Source of the DNA: an uncultured Bacteroides sp.
Lineage (GTDB): Bacteria > Bacteroidota > Bacteroidia > Bacteroidales > Bacteroidaceae
Length of the DNA stretch: 15,767 bases
NCBI RefSeq assembly: GCF_910585845.1
Contig: NZ_CAJUHF010000029.1
Location: 27,817 to 43,583 of the forward strand
Reading direction: 5' to 3'
Shown here: piece after piece, positions 7,460-15,397 of the stretch
How the letters are laid out: the number at the start of each line of letters is the position of its first letter
Numbering within the stretch: position 1 is the stretch's first letter
Notes under the pieces: model-generated
Database searches by the model: none
Told to the model about the DNA's origin: nothing
What the model saw: the letters and a program-made list of their open reading frames with translations, nothing else
Made by a program: the position numbers and the translations under genes

Positions 7460-8503
7460 TCATTTCGTAATCTCCCCTGCAAGATTGGAATTCATGCAGT
7501 AACGGATTTCTGCTTGGCTAAGACCATGCCCAAGGAGAAACATGAGTTTGGTTACTGCGGATTCGGGGGTACTGTCATAACCACTGATGACACCTGCTTG
7601 GAGAAGCTGCAAGCCGGTTTCGTAACGTCCCATTTCGACCACCCCACGCTGACATTGTGTAATATTCACAATGATAATACCACGTTCGGTAGCCTCTTTC
7701 AACTGGCGGATGAACCAGTCTTTTTGAGGAGCATTGCCAGAACCGAAGGTCTTGAGCACGACAGCCTTCAGCCCGGGGACGTGAAGAACCGAATTGATGA
7801 TGCTCTCCTGGATACCGGGAAAAAGGGTAAGCATGACAACATTGGTGTCAAACAGGTAGTGAGGCTTCATCGGACGCGTCGGGTCAGGGCGACGGATGAT
7901 ATGCTCATCATACTTGATATGTATACCTGCATGTGCCAGCGAAGGGTAGTTATAAGAGCGGAATGCGTTGAAGTTCTCGGCATTGATTTTGGTAGTCCGG
8001 TTGCCGCGCATAAGCTCATTTTCAAAGAAGATGCACACTTCGGGGACTACGGGAGTGCCATCCGGATTTTTTGCTGCTGCAATTTCGATGGCAGTGATCA
8101 GATTTTCTTTCCCATCGGTCCGCAGGGTACCGATAGGAAGTTGAGAACCGGTAAGGATCACGGGCTTTGCCAGATTTTCGAGCATGAAACTCAGAGCAGA
8201 AGCTGTATAGGACATTGTATCGGTTCCATGAAGGATGACAAAACCGTCAAAATAATCGTAATTGTAGTTGATGATCTTAACGATTTTTGCCCACATAGAG
8301 GGTTCCATGTCGGAAGAATCGATAGGAGGATCGAACTGGTAGGAAGAGATGCGGTAATTGAAACGTTTCAATTCGGGTACATGCTTGAGAAGATGGTCGA
8401 AATTGAAATTTTCAAGCGCACCGGTCTCGGGATTTTCTATCATACCGATGGTTCCACCAGTGTAAATCAGTAATACGGATGGGTAGTCGTTTCTCATAAA
8501 CAT
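7460..8503 (-). CDS. ansA: L-asparaginase, type I (cytoplasmic)
   Basis: A 347-aa enzyme that hydrolyses L-asparagine to aspartate and ammonia. Both signatures are present: IYTGGTIGM (13-21) with the nucleophile Thr region T15/T18, and LHGTDTMSYTASALSFM with T94-D95. Substrate-loop residues DSSDMEP (62-68) and the downstream RGNRTTKINA with K172 match the AnsA-like type I form. No signal peptide is seen, so it acts in the cytoplasm, unlike periplasmic type II enzymes. The N-terminus has two candidate ATGs, codons 1 and 3. It lies 85 bp after trpA on the same strand, but a -7 element in that gap and the absence of a clear terminator leave open both independent transcription and some read-through from trp. 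Confidence 0.95.
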   Translation of the reverse strand: MFMRNDYPSVLLIYTGGTIGMIENPETGALENFNFDHLLKHVPELKRFNYRISSYQFDPPIDSSDMEPSMWAKIVKIINYNYDYFDGFVILHGTDTMSYTASALSFMLENLAKPVILTGSQLPIGTLRTDGKENLITAIEIAAAKNPDGTPVVPEVCIFFENELMRGNRTTKINAENFNAFRSYNYPSLAHAGIHIKYDEHIIRRPDPTRPMKPHYLFDTNVVMLTLFPGIQESIINSVLHVPGLKAVVLKTFGSGNAPQKDWFIRQLKEATERGIIIVNITQCQRGVVEMGRYETGLQLLQAGVISGYDSTPESAVTKLMFLLGHGLSQAEIRYCMNSNLAGEITK

Positions 8504-8528
8504 AATCGTAATTTGATTATTTCCGGTA

Positions 8529-8536
8529 CAAATGTA
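8529..8536 (-). promoter_or_regulatory. Putative -7 element for ansA
   Basis: The minus strand reads TACATTTG, an exact TAnnTTTG match, 26-33 bp before the ansA ATG at 8503 and within the trpA-ansA gap. No good -33 TTTG is visible upstream. Confidence 0.5.
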
Positions 8537-8588
8537 GATAAAAACGGTGAATTTCTTATCGGTATGTCGAAGAAAGTGTTCTCCAATT

Positions 8589-9362
8589 TTATTTCAATCC
8601 TTCTTTCAGTAACCCGATCGCTTTTTCCGCATCTCCTTCACACTCATTCAGCAGGCTGACGAAGCGGCTGCCGATGATGGCGCCCGATGAATGGGCACAG
8701 GCAGCATCGAAGGTTTGTTTGTTATGGATACCGAATCCGACCATGCAAGGATTGTGTAGATGCATATCCTGTATTTTCTTGAAATAGGCTTGCTTCTGTG
8801 CATCAAAGTCCTTCTGCATCCCGGTAGTGGCGGCACTGGACACCATATAAATGAATCCGTTGGTGTGTGCGTCAATCTCACGGATACGTGCTTCACTGGT
8901 TTCGGGAGTGATCAGCATGACGATCCGGATGTCATAACGGTCGGCGATGGACTTGTAGCTCTCCATATAATCTTTGAAAGGCAGATCGGGGATGATGATA
9001 CCGTCGATGCCACATTCTGCACATTTCTGGCAGAACGGTTCAAAACCGAATTGCATGATAGGATTAAGGTATCCCATGAGGATGAGCGGAATATGCACAT
9101 GGTTACGGATCTCCCGCAACTGTTCGAAAAGCAGGCGTAAAGACATGCCGTTGCGAAGAGCCTGGGTTGCTGCGTTTTGGATGACAACTCCGTCGGCCAT
9201 CGGGTCACTGAATGGAATGCCGATTTCGATCATGTGGACGCCATTACGTTCGAGGGTACTTATTACATTGGTGGTGTCGTTCAGGGTAGGGCAACCGGCA
9301 CAGAAGTAAATGGACAGCAGATTCTTGGGGTTGTTCTGGAAAAGATTGTTTATACGATTCAT
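8589..9362 (-). CDS. trpA: Tryptophan synthase alpha subunit
   Basis: TrpA cleaves indole-3-glycerol phosphate to indole and glyceraldehyde-3-phosphate and passes indole to TrpB. With the ATG at 9362 it has 257 residues. Visible features are IYFCAGCPTLND, MIEIGIPFSDPMADGVVIQ with the catalytic Glu (MIEIG) and Asp (DPMAD), YLNPIMQFG, GIDGIIIPDLPF, ITPETSE, YMVSSAATTG, GFGIHNKQTF and GAIIGSRFV. The frame is open upstream to 9437 with ATGs at 9407 and 9437, but MNRINNLF aligns with the start of known TrpA proteins, and the upstream part is a repeat-derived segment, so 9362 is preferred. It is the last gene of the trp operon, 46 bp after trpF. No clear terminator is seen after it. Confidence 0.95.
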   Translation of the reverse strand: MNRINNLFQNNPKNLLSIYFCAGCPTLNDTTNVISTLERNGVHMIEIGIPFSDPMADGVVIQNAATQALRNGMSLRLLFEQLREIRNHVHIPLILMGYLNPIMQFGFEPFCQKCAECGIDGIIIPDLPFKDYMESYKSIADRYDIRIVMLITPETSEARIREIDAHTNGFIYMVSSAATTGMQKDFDAQKQAYFKKIQDMHLHNPCMVGFGIHNKQTFDAACAHSSGAIIGSRFVSLLNECEGDAEKAIGLLKEGLK

Positions 9363-9410
9363 ATTTGATAATTTATTTAGGTTGAACTTGCAAGAAACTC
9401 GATTCATATT
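9355..9410. repeat. 11-bp direct repeat with 45-bp period in the trpF-trpA gap
   Basis: CGATTCATATT occurs at 9355-9365 and, exactly, at 9400-9410 (plus strand). On the minus strand each copy contains an ATG: the first directly after the trpF stop (TAATATGAATCG) and the second at the trpA start used here. Between them lies GTTGAACTTGCAAGAAACTC (9381-9400), related to motifs in two other gaps of the locus. The arrangement looks like a tandem duplication, or a small insertion with a target duplication, that moved trpA away from trpF. Confidence 0.75.
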
Positions 9411-10041
9411 AAAGTTGGTTTGATGGAGAGAAGTCAAGTTCTCTCAAGAAACGTTCTATTCGTTCAGCATCTTTGATACCTGGCGACGTTTCAAAACGAC
9501 TGTTGATGTCGATGCCTGCCATACGGGGATGGTGGAACTCCTTCAATGCTTTGGCGCTGTAGGAATTGATGCCTCCGCTAAGTAGGAAAGGCGTAGCTCC
9601 ATTGTAATGTTGCAGCAAGCTCCAGTCGAATTGTTGTCCGGAACCACCATAACGAGTGGTAGGGGTATCGAACAGATAGTAATCGCAAAAACCTTCGTAA
9701 TCGGAAGTGACAAGGAGGTCTTTGGGGAACGCTATGGAAAAAGCCTTGATTATCCGGAAACCATACGAATGGAGAGAGCGGCAGTATTTGGGAGATTCAT
9801 TGCCGTGCAACTGGATATAGTCCAACCCGAAACGGTCGGCATACATCAGGACATTCTCTTTGCTCTCGTTGACAAATACACCGACACGCTTGGCGAGGAT
9901 AGGCAGATATCGGGGAATCTGATATAGGTATCTGGGAGACTTTGGATAGAAGATGAAACCGATCAGGTTCACTCCTAAAACGTCTACCTGACGGATATTG
10001 TCCGCTTCAGTCATTCCGCATACTTTGACGATCATGTTCAT
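9409..10041 (-). CDS. trpF: Phosphoribosylanthranilate isomerase
   Basis: TrpF converts N-(5'-phosphoribosyl)anthranilate to the enol form of CdRP, an Amadori rearrangement in tryptophan synthesis. The 210-aa protein is a single TIM barrel. Visible motifs are VKVCGMT (5-11) with catalytic Cys8, GFIFYPKSPRY (29-39), VGVFVNE (53-59), DYIQLHGNE (74-82), YLFDT with catalytic Asp125, GGSGQQFDW (132-140), FLLSGGIN (152-159) and GIDINSRFETSPGIKD (176-191), the phosphate-binding end. It is not fused to TrpC, unlike in E. coli. The start may be codon 1 or 3 (MNMIVKVCG). The gap to trpC upstream is long for this operon (109 bp) and filled with a repeat. Confidence 0.96.
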   Translation of the reverse strand: MNMIVKVCGMTEADNIRQVDVLGVNLIGFIFYPKSPRYLYQIPRYLPILAKRVGVFVNESKENVLMYADRFGLDYIQLHGNESPKYCRSLHSYGFRIIKAFSIAFPKDLLVTSDYEGFCDYYLFDTPTTRYGGSGQQFDWSLLQHYNGATPFLLSGGINSYSAKALKEFHHPRMAGIDINSRFETSPGIKDAERIERFLRELDFSPSNQL

Positions 10042-10080
10042 AAGGTTGTATTTAGAGATTAGTAATGTTATTTTTTGAAG

Positions 10081-10153
10081 GAGTTATTTTGGGGAGAAGG
10101 AGTTATCGGGAGTTAAAGGGAGTTATCACTTCGCTTCACTCCGTTAGGAGTTA
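10081..10153. repeat. GGAGTTA-type repeat array in the trpF-trpC gap
   Basis: On the plus strand, GAGTTAT (10081), GGAGTTAT (10099-10106), GGGAGTTA (10108-10115), GGGAGTTAT (10118-10126) and TAGGAGTTAA (10145-10153) recur within 73 bp, with CACTTCGCTTCACTCCG between the last two. On the minus strand the unit reads TAACTCC, and the trpC stop codon TAA (10151-10153) is part of the first unit. The array probably entered, or expanded in, the gap between trpC and trpF. No gene is seen in this gap. Confidence 0.8.
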
Positions 10154-11002
10154 AAAGCCGATACTTCCCTCAATAACTTCCTTCAAAGCATTTCCTGGAT
10201 TTTCAGTACGCATGAACGTTTCTCCTATCAGAAAACCTTGGAATCCTGTGGAACGTAGTTCCCGGATTGTTTCAGAACTGGAGATCCCACTTTCTGAAAC
10301 AAGTACCGGTGCCGTCTCGAAATTGATTTGGGCAATGGTCTCTTTCAATTGTTCTGCAATGCGGAAAGAGTTTTCTACGTGAGTGACAAAACTACCCAGG
10401 TTCCGGTTATTGATGCCTATCATGTCTGTCTCTTTGCATATATGGGAAAACTCGGATGGGGTGTGCAACTCAAGCAAGACTTCCAATCCCAGTTCATGCG
10501 CCTGCAGGGTGAGTTCATGGCATCTGTCGGGAGTGAGGCAGGCGGCAATGAGGAGTACCGCATCAGCCCCCACGATACGTGCCTGCATCAGTTGGTATTC
10601 ATCGATGATGAAATCTTTGCGCAGAATGGGAAGGTTGACAAGGGGACGTGCGGTACGGATATCTCGCAGGGTACCACTAAAGAACATCTCATCCGTCAGG
10701 ATGGAGAGGGCGGCAGCTCCGGCAGCTTCGTATGCTGGCGGAATGAGGTGGGCTTGTGCCTCCTGTTTAATCCAACCTTTGGAGGGTGAACGGCGTTTGA
10801 ACTCGGCAATGATGCCGGATGCGGAGGTTGCCAAGGCCCGTTTCATGCTACGGTGCTGGACACGGTCTGTGGGCTGGGCGTCTGCCTCTTCTTGCATCAT
10901 GGCGTCGACTGTCTTTTGCAAATGCTCGATAGAGACAACCTGCTTCTGCTGGGCTATTTCAATCTGCTTGTGGGCGATGATTTCGGATAAAATATCTTTC
11001 AT
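10151..11002 (-). CDS. trpC: Indole-3-glycerol phosphate synthase
   Basis: TrpC closes the pyrrole ring of CdRP, with loss of CO2 and water, to give indole-3-glycerol phosphate. The 283-aa barrel shows all key parts: IIAEFKRRSPSKGWI (64-78) with E67 and K69, SILTDEMFFSGTLRDI (100-115), PILRKDFIIDEYQ with catalytic K129, DAVLLIAACL (147-156), LEVLLELH with E178, IGINNRNLGSF with N199/R200, and LVSESGISS (234-242) followed by GFLIGETFM. It is monofunctional, not fused to TrpF. The start at 11002 is 18 bp after trpD. The final residues GSIGF run straight into the repeat array that supplies the stop codon. Confidence 0.97.
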   Translation of the reverse strand: MKDILSEIIAHKQIEIAQQKQVVSIEHLQKTVDAMMQEEADAQPTDRVQHRSMKRALATSASGIIAEFKRRSPSKGWIKQEAQAHLIPPAYEAAGAAALSILTDEMFFSGTLRDIRTARPLVNLPILRKDFIIDEYQLMQARIVGADAVLLIAACLTPDRCHELTLQAHELGLEVLLELHTPSEFSHICKETDMIGINNRNLGSFVTHVENSFRIAEQLKETIAQINFETAPVLVSESGISSSETIRELRSTGFQGFLIGETFMRTENPGNALKEVIEGSIGF

Positions 11003-11020
11003 TGTCTTCCTGTCTGTTGT

Positions 11021-12016
11021 TTATCGGTTGATTTCTATGAACCTCTTTAAAGCCTTCAGAGCCTGTCCGCTTACCAATGATTCATGGGCGATAGCGATAC
11101 ATTCTTCTATATTTTTCTCCGGTTCCATGACCTGTATGGCAAAGGCGGCATTGACGATGACGCATTGCGTCTGTGAGGGAGTGGCGCAATTGTGAAGGAT
11201 GTTGTCGAAGATGCGGGTTGCATCCTCTTTGCTGGTTCCGCCGAAGAGTTCTTCGGGACGGATCTCACTAAAGCCGAGATCTTGCGGACAGTAGATGCGC
11301 TCATAATTGCGCGTCATGACTTTAAATTCATCGGTGAGGGAGATTTCGTCATAGCTGTCTAAACTGTTGACTACTGCAAAGTCAATACCTAATTTATAGA
11401 AAATATTGGTGTAAAGGCGCATTTGGGCAAGGTCTGCAACCCCCAACAACTGATATGCAGGTTTACTGGGATTGACGAGCGGACCAAGCAGATTGAATAG
11501 AGTGCGTACTCCTAAGGCTTTGCGTACAGGACCGACGAACTTCATTGCCGGATTGAACAATTGGGCATGCAGGTAGGCGATGTTACATTCTTCCATGTTG
11601 CGCTTCAACTTGTCCGGATTGTTGGTGAAACGGATACCGTGTTGTTCGATGACGTTGCTGGCTCCGCTGATGGAAGTGGCTCCATAGTTGCCATGTTTGG
11701 CTACCTTGTATCCGGCTCCTGCCACGACAAAACAAGCACAAGTAGAGATGTTGAACGTATTCTTTCCGTCGCCGCCCGTGCCGACAATATCAATGGGACG
11801 ATAAGGTGAGAAATCAATCGGTATGCGCGTTTCCATAAGGGCTTCGCGAAAACCGATTAGTTCGTCTACGGTGATCGTACGCATCTGGAATGCGGTCAGT
11901 AATGCGGCAATCTGAGCTTCCGGGTATTTTTCCCGGGTGATATTCAGAAGAATTTCTTTGGTCTCTTCCGAAGTAAGTTCTTCATGATTGAAGAGACGGG
12001 TTAATATATCTTTCAT
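11021..12016 (-). CDS. trpD: Anthranilate phosphoribosyltransferase
   Basis: TrpD transfers the phosphoribosyl group of PRPP to anthranilate. The 331-aa protein has the short N-terminal helical domain and a catalytic domain with the PRPP loop IVGTGGDGKNTFNIST (77-92), KHGNYGATSISGASNV (107-122), RTLFNLLGPLVNP (171-183) and the metal-binding DEIS (223-226). Length is normal. It is a stand-alone enzyme, not fused to TrpG as in E. coli. It lies 21 bp after trpG and 18 bp before trpC, consistent with one transcript. Confidence 0.97.
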   Translation of the reverse strand: MKDILTRLFNHEELTSEETKEILLNITREKYPEAQIAALLTAFQMRTITVDELIGFREALMETRIPIDFSPYRPIDIVGTGGDGKNTFNISTCACFVVAGAGYKVAKHGNYGATSISGASNVIEQHGIRFTNNPDKLKRNMEECNIAYLHAQLFNPAMKFVGPVRKALGVRTLFNLLGPLVNPSKPAYQLLGVADLAQMRLYTNIFYKLGIDFAVVNSLDSYDEISLTDEFKVMTRNYERIYCPQDLGFSEIRPEELFGGTSKEDATRIFDNILHNCATPSQTQCVIVNAAFAIQVMEPEKNIEECIAIAHESLVSGQALKALKRFIEINR

Positions 12017-12037
12017 ATTTTTCTAATTAGCTTCTTA

Positions 12038-12652
12038 TTATTTAGCAATCCAGTTCCTTAAGATTGTTTTTCCGTCAGGTGTCAATATCGACTCCGGATG
12101 AAACTGAATACCGTGGATGTCGAACGTGCGGTGTTTCAGTGCCATAATCTGACCTTCCGGACTGAGGGCAGTGATGGCAAGTTCTTCCGGGAAATCCTCA
12201 GTATCTACTACCCAGGAGTGATAGCGGCCGACAAGAATCTCCGAAGGAAGCCCGGAGAAGAGATAATCGGAAGCGAGGGATAACTGTTGCTTATTGGATA
12301 CGGGCTTGCCGTCCGGCAATTCATCGTTACCGATTCGTATTTGGGTCTGTATCCCGTGAAAAACCTCGTCCAAGTTGGTCAGTTTGCCACCGAAGACTTG
12401 ACCAATAGCCTGTTCTCCAAGACAAACTCCAAGGATGGATTTGCGTCCGGCATAGGTACGGATAACGTCAAGCAGCAATCCTGCTTCATCGGGAGTGCCA
12501 GGACCGGGGGAGAGTATGATCTTGTCGTATCTTTCAAGCTCTTTGATGTCGAAGCAATCGTTACGCAAAACATCGGTTTCTGCGCCAAGTTCTTTCACTG
12601 AATGGGCAAGGTTGTAAGTGAAAGAGTCGTAGTTGTCTATAATTACAATCAT
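12038..12652 (-). CDS. trpG: Anthranilate synthase component II (glutamine amidotransferase)
   Basis: TrpG releases ammonia from glutamine for TrpE. The 204-aa class I amidotransferase shows IDNYDSFTYNLAH (5-17), LSPGPGTPDEAG (48-59) with the oxyanion glycines, the nucleophile Cys77 in GVCLGEQAIG, RYHSWVV (143-149), and QFHPES with H185 and E187. Two differences from the E. coli enzymes stand out: E80 replaces the His of GxCLGHQ, and about 17 extra residues (about 108-126, around DELPDGKPVSNKQQ) lie before the FSGLP segment. In some bacteria this subunit also serves p-aminobenzoate synthesis; no pab gene is present here to judge. It lies 59 bp after trpE. Confidence 0.95.
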   Translation of the reverse strand: MIVIIDNYDSFTYNLAHSVKELGAETDVLRNDCFDIKELERYDKIILSPGPGTPDEAGLLLDVIRTYAGRKSILGVCLGEQAIGQVFGGKLTNLDEVFHGIQTQIRIGNDELPDGKPVSNKQQLSLASDYLFSGLPSEILVGRYHSWVVDTEDFPEELAITALSPEGQIMALKHRTFDIHGIQFHPESILTPDGKTILRNWIAK

Positions 12653-12683
12653 TTGGTTTATCAGTTTTAAAGTATATATTTAT

Positions 12684-12710
12684 TCAAGTTTCGCAAGTTC
12701 TTGAACTTGC
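12684..12710. repeat. Palindrome and shared motif in the trpE-trpG gap
   Basis: GCAAGTTC (12693-12700) and GAACTTGC (12703-12710) form a perfect 8-bp inverted repeat with a 2-bp centre, just after the trpE stop. It overlaps TCAAGTTTCGCAAGTTC (12684-12700), a motif seen in similar form at 15654-15673 and, inverted, at 9381-9402. There is no strong U-tract, so it is not an obvious terminator. Confidence 0.65.
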
Positions 12711-12711
12711 T

Positions 12712-14115
12712 TTACATTCTCTCTGCCATTTGGATAGCTTTTTTCAATGCACCCAATTTATTGTTGACCTCTTGCAGTTCATACTCCTCGTCACTCTTGG
12801 CCACGATGCCACCGCCGGCTTGAAACCAAAGTATTCCATTACGGCTGACAAATGTACGTATGGTGATGGCCTGATTCTGTGAACCGTTCAGTCCGATGAA
12901 TCCGATACATCCTCCGTATGCACCTCGGTTGTGCGGTTCCAGTTCGCTGATGAGTTGCATGGCGCGAACTTTAGGCGCACCACTTAGAGTGCCGGCAGGG
13001 AAGGTGTCGATGAAAGCCTTGATGGGGCTGGCACCGTCGTCCAGTGTACCGCTGACACGGCTGACTAGGTGGATGACATGGCTGTAGTATTGCGTCTCTT
13101 TGTAGAAATCTACTTTTACCTGTTGGCAATTGCGTGAAAGGTCGTTGCGGGCAAGATCCACAAGCATGACATGTTCGGCATTCTCCTTGGGATCATTGTG
13201 CAAGTATTGTGCATTTCTTTTGTCCGATTCCGGATCTCCGGTACGTTTAGTGGTTCCGGCAATGGGGTCGATGTAGACATGACGGTCTTCGATGCGGCAA
13301 TGGGTTTCAGGCGATGAACCGAAAATGCGGAAACCGCCGAAGTCAAAGTAGAACAGGTAAGGAGAGGGGTTTATGCTGCGCAGGGCACGGTAGAGTTTGA
13401 AATCATCTCCTTCAAAACGCTGTTCGAAACGGCGGGAAAGGACGATCTGGAAAACATCTCCCCGCAGGCAGTGGGCAATTCCTTGGCGAATGTTTGCCTT
13501 GTGCTCTTCATCGGTCAGCGAAGAAGTGGTCTCGCCGATGGAGTGGAAATTATACGTTGCGTAGTTTTGCCCGTGGATCGCTTTTTGTATGACGTCCAAC
13601 TCACTTTCTTTGTCGGGAGTATGTATCTCGAGAAGCATCATTTCGTTCTTGAAGTCATTGAAGACGATAAGATACCTGTAAAGAATGTAAAGCATGTCCG
13701 GGGCATCGTTGGTACTCTCGCGGCTATCCTTCACCGGGATGTCTTCGAAGTAGTGTACGGCATTGAAAGATGTATAACCGTAAAGTCCGCAATAGTTGGC
13801 ATATTCCCCTTCGACGTGAAAACGGTTGAGGAAATCTTCCAGGGCATTCTCTACGCAGTATTCCTGTGTGATGGGATGCGTCTCACGAGTGCTGTCGGGG
13901 AAACGGAATATGGCAGTTCCGTGCTCGATGCTGACGCTTGCCAGCGGGCAAAGCCCTATGAAGGAACGGTTGTTCTCGCTGCCGTGATAATCGGGGCTTT
14001 CCATGAGTGCACTTTGCGGAAATATGTCACGCACTTTGAGGTATGTGCTCACAGGGGTATGTAAATCTCCAAGTAGCGTACGGCTACAGGTTTGGTAATT
14101 GTATGTATTCATCAT
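12712..14115 (-). CDS. trpE: Anthranilate synthase component I
   Basis: TrpE makes anthranilate from chorismate with ammonia from TrpG; it is the branch-point enzyme of the pathway. The 467-aa protein shows the N-terminal tryptophan-binding segment ALMESPDYHGSENNRSFIG (36-54), with the E39-S40 pair associated with feedback inhibition in other TrpE proteins. The chorismate-binding half carries VLSRRFE, RIFGSSPETHCR with GSSPE at 266-270, DPIAGTTKRT (283-292), ENAEHVMLVDLARND (311-325), PAGTLSGAPK (373-382), YGGCIGFI (400-407) and FQAGGGIV (431-438). Its ATG (14115) follows the trpB stop with one base between (TAA-A-ATG), which suggests translational coupling. Feedback inhibition adds enzyme-level control to the upstream attenuator. 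Confidence 0.97.
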   Translation of the reverse strand: MMNTYNYQTCSRTLLGDLHTPVSTYLKVRDIFPQSALMESPDYHGSENNRSFIGLCPLASVSIEHGTAIFRFPDSTRETHPITQEYCVENALEDFLNRFHVEGEYANYCGLYGYTSFNAVHYFEDIPVKDSRESTNDAPDMLYILYRYLIVFNDFKNEMMLLEIHTPDKESELDVIQKAIHGQNYATYNFHSIGETTSSLTDEEHKANIRQGIAHCLRGDVFQIVLSRRFEQRFEGDDFKLYRALRSINPSPYLFYFDFGGFRIFGSSPETHCRIEDRHVYIDPIAGTTKRTGDPESDKRNAQYLHNDPKENAEHVMLVDLARNDLSRNCQQVKVDFYKETQYYSHVIHLVSRVSGTLDDGASPIKAFIDTFPAGTLSGAPKVRAMQLISELEPHNRGAYGGCIGFIGLNGSQNQAITIRTFVSRNGILWFQAGGGIVAKSDEEYELQEVNNKLGALKKAIQMAERM

Positions 14116-14116
14116 T

Positions 14117-15295
14117 TTATTTGTTATAGTTTAAGTAAGTTTCAATATCCTTATCTCCCCGTCCGGAGACAGTCAGGACTACGATATCTTCGGGCTTGAA
14201 ATTCAGCTTCTCAAGGGCTCCGAGGGCATGGGCACTCTCTAAGGCGGGTATGATGCCTTCCAGTTCCGTCAGCTCGTAAGCGGCGCGAACGGCTTCATCG
14301 TCATTTACGGCGAGCACAAGGGCGCGCTTTTGTGCGGCCAGATTGGCGTGCATGGGACCGATGCCGGGATAGTCCAGACCGGCGGATATGGAGTAGGGTT
14401 CCTCTATTTGCCCGTCTTCATTCTGGATGACGTATGTCCGGGCACCGTGGATGATTCCCATCTTTCCGAGGGCAATAGTGGCGGCAGTCATTCCGGTGTC
14501 TACTCCTTGTCCTCCGGCTTCGGCAAGGACGATCCGGACGCGGGGATCATCGATGTAATGGTAGATGGTGCCCGCGGCGTTGCTTCCACCGCCTACACAG
14601 GCAATGAGATAGTCAGGATAGTCTCGCCCTTCTTTCTCCATGAGTTGCTTTTTTATCTCTTCACTGATGACAGATTGCAGGCGGGATACCATATCCGGAT
14701 AAGGATGCGGACCGACTGTGGAACCTATAATGTAATAAGTATCGGCAGGGTGGCAGCACCAGTCGCGAATGGCCTCATTGGTCGCATCCTTCAGGGTCAT
14801 GTTGCCCGAAGTGACAGGGATGACGGTAGCACCAAGCATTTTCATCTTTTCTACGTTGATGCGTTGGCGTTCTACGTCTGTTTTTCCCATGTAGACGACA
14901 CACTCCATGTTCATCAAGGCGCAGACTGTGGCAGTTGCCACACCATGCTGTCCGGCACCAGTTTCGGCGATAATACGGTGCTTGCCCATACGGCGTGCCA
15001 AGAGAACCTGTCCTATGGTATTGTTGATCTTGTGGGCACCGGTGTGGTTCAGGTCCTCGCGCTTGAGGTAGAGTTTGCAACCATACCTCTCGGAGAGGCG
15101 ACGGGCGTAATAGAGTGGGGAAGGGCGGCCTACGTAATCACGCAACAAGAGGTCGAATTCTTGTTTGAAGTCTTCGCTTTGCAATACTTCGATGTAGGTG
15201 TTTTGTAGTTCTTCTACACACTTGTGGAGTATTTCGGGGATGTATGCTCCGCCGAATTCTCCGTAATAGCCATCATGATTTACTAAAAAACTCAT
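14117..15295 (-). CDS. trpB: Tryptophan synthase beta subunit
   Basis: TrpB joins indole to L-serine with pyridoxal phosphate to make tryptophan. The 392-aa protein is a standard (TrpB1-type) subunit: YGEFGGAYIPE (11-21), RPSPLYYARRL, LKREDLNHTGAHKINN with PLP lysine K89, IAETGAGQHGVATA with catalytic E111, GSTVGPHPYP (191-200), the phosphate loop CVGGGSNAAG (233-242), EAGGQGVDTG (259-268), and SGRGDKD with S377. It is the first structural gene of the operon. About 100 nt lie between its ATG and the attenuator terminator. Confidence 0.98.
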   Translation of the reverse strand: MSFLVNHDGYYGEFGGAYIPEILHKCVEELQNTYIEVLQSEDFKQEFDLLLRDYVGRPSPLYYARRLSERYGCKLYLKREDLNHTGAHKINNTIGQVLLARRMGKHRIIAETGAGQHGVATATVCALMNMECVVYMGKTDVERQRINVEKMKMLGATVIPVTSGNMTLKDATNEAIRDWCCHPADTYYIIGSTVGPHPYPDMVSRLQSVISEEIKKQLMEKEGRDYPDYLIACVGGGSNAAGTIYHYIDDPRVRIVLAEAGGQGVDTGMTAATIALGKMGIIHGARTYVIQNEDGQIEEPYSISAGLDYPGIGPMHANLAAQKRALVLAVNDDEAVRAAYELTELEGIIPALESAHALGALEKLNFKPEDIVVLTVSGRGDKDIETYLNYNK

Positions 15296-15397
15296 AATTA
15301 TAGTGTTTTTAAATTGATTTCTATTGCCAGCTTTTTTGTTGTCGGATAGAAACGAAGGGTCTGATTCATCTATACTTCGTTATTCTTCTGAAGCAAC

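Noticed and set aside
7391..8473. 360-codon plus-strand open frame
   Set aside because: It lies wholly opposite ansA, whose asparaginase motifs are unmistakable, and begins inside the terminator hairpin. The translation matches no family I recognise.
8504..8588. trp operon terminator after trpA
   Set aside because: Only a weak TTCTT/AAGAA pairing is visible, with no G/C stem or U-run, so no terminator is called.
9363..9437. N-terminally extended TrpA starting at 9437
   Set aside because: The extension overlaps the end of trpF, contains the repeat segment, and has no counterpart in known TrpA N-termini; MNRINNLF at 9362 fits the family start.
10383..11195. 270-codon plus-strand open frame across trpC and trpD
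   Set aside because: It spans the junction of two clear minus-strand genes and has biased, low-complexity composition rich in Ser, Met and Cys.
14330..15208. 292-codon plus-strand open frame
   Set aside because: It is antisense to trpB with no recognisable domain; long antisense frames are common opposite conserved genes.
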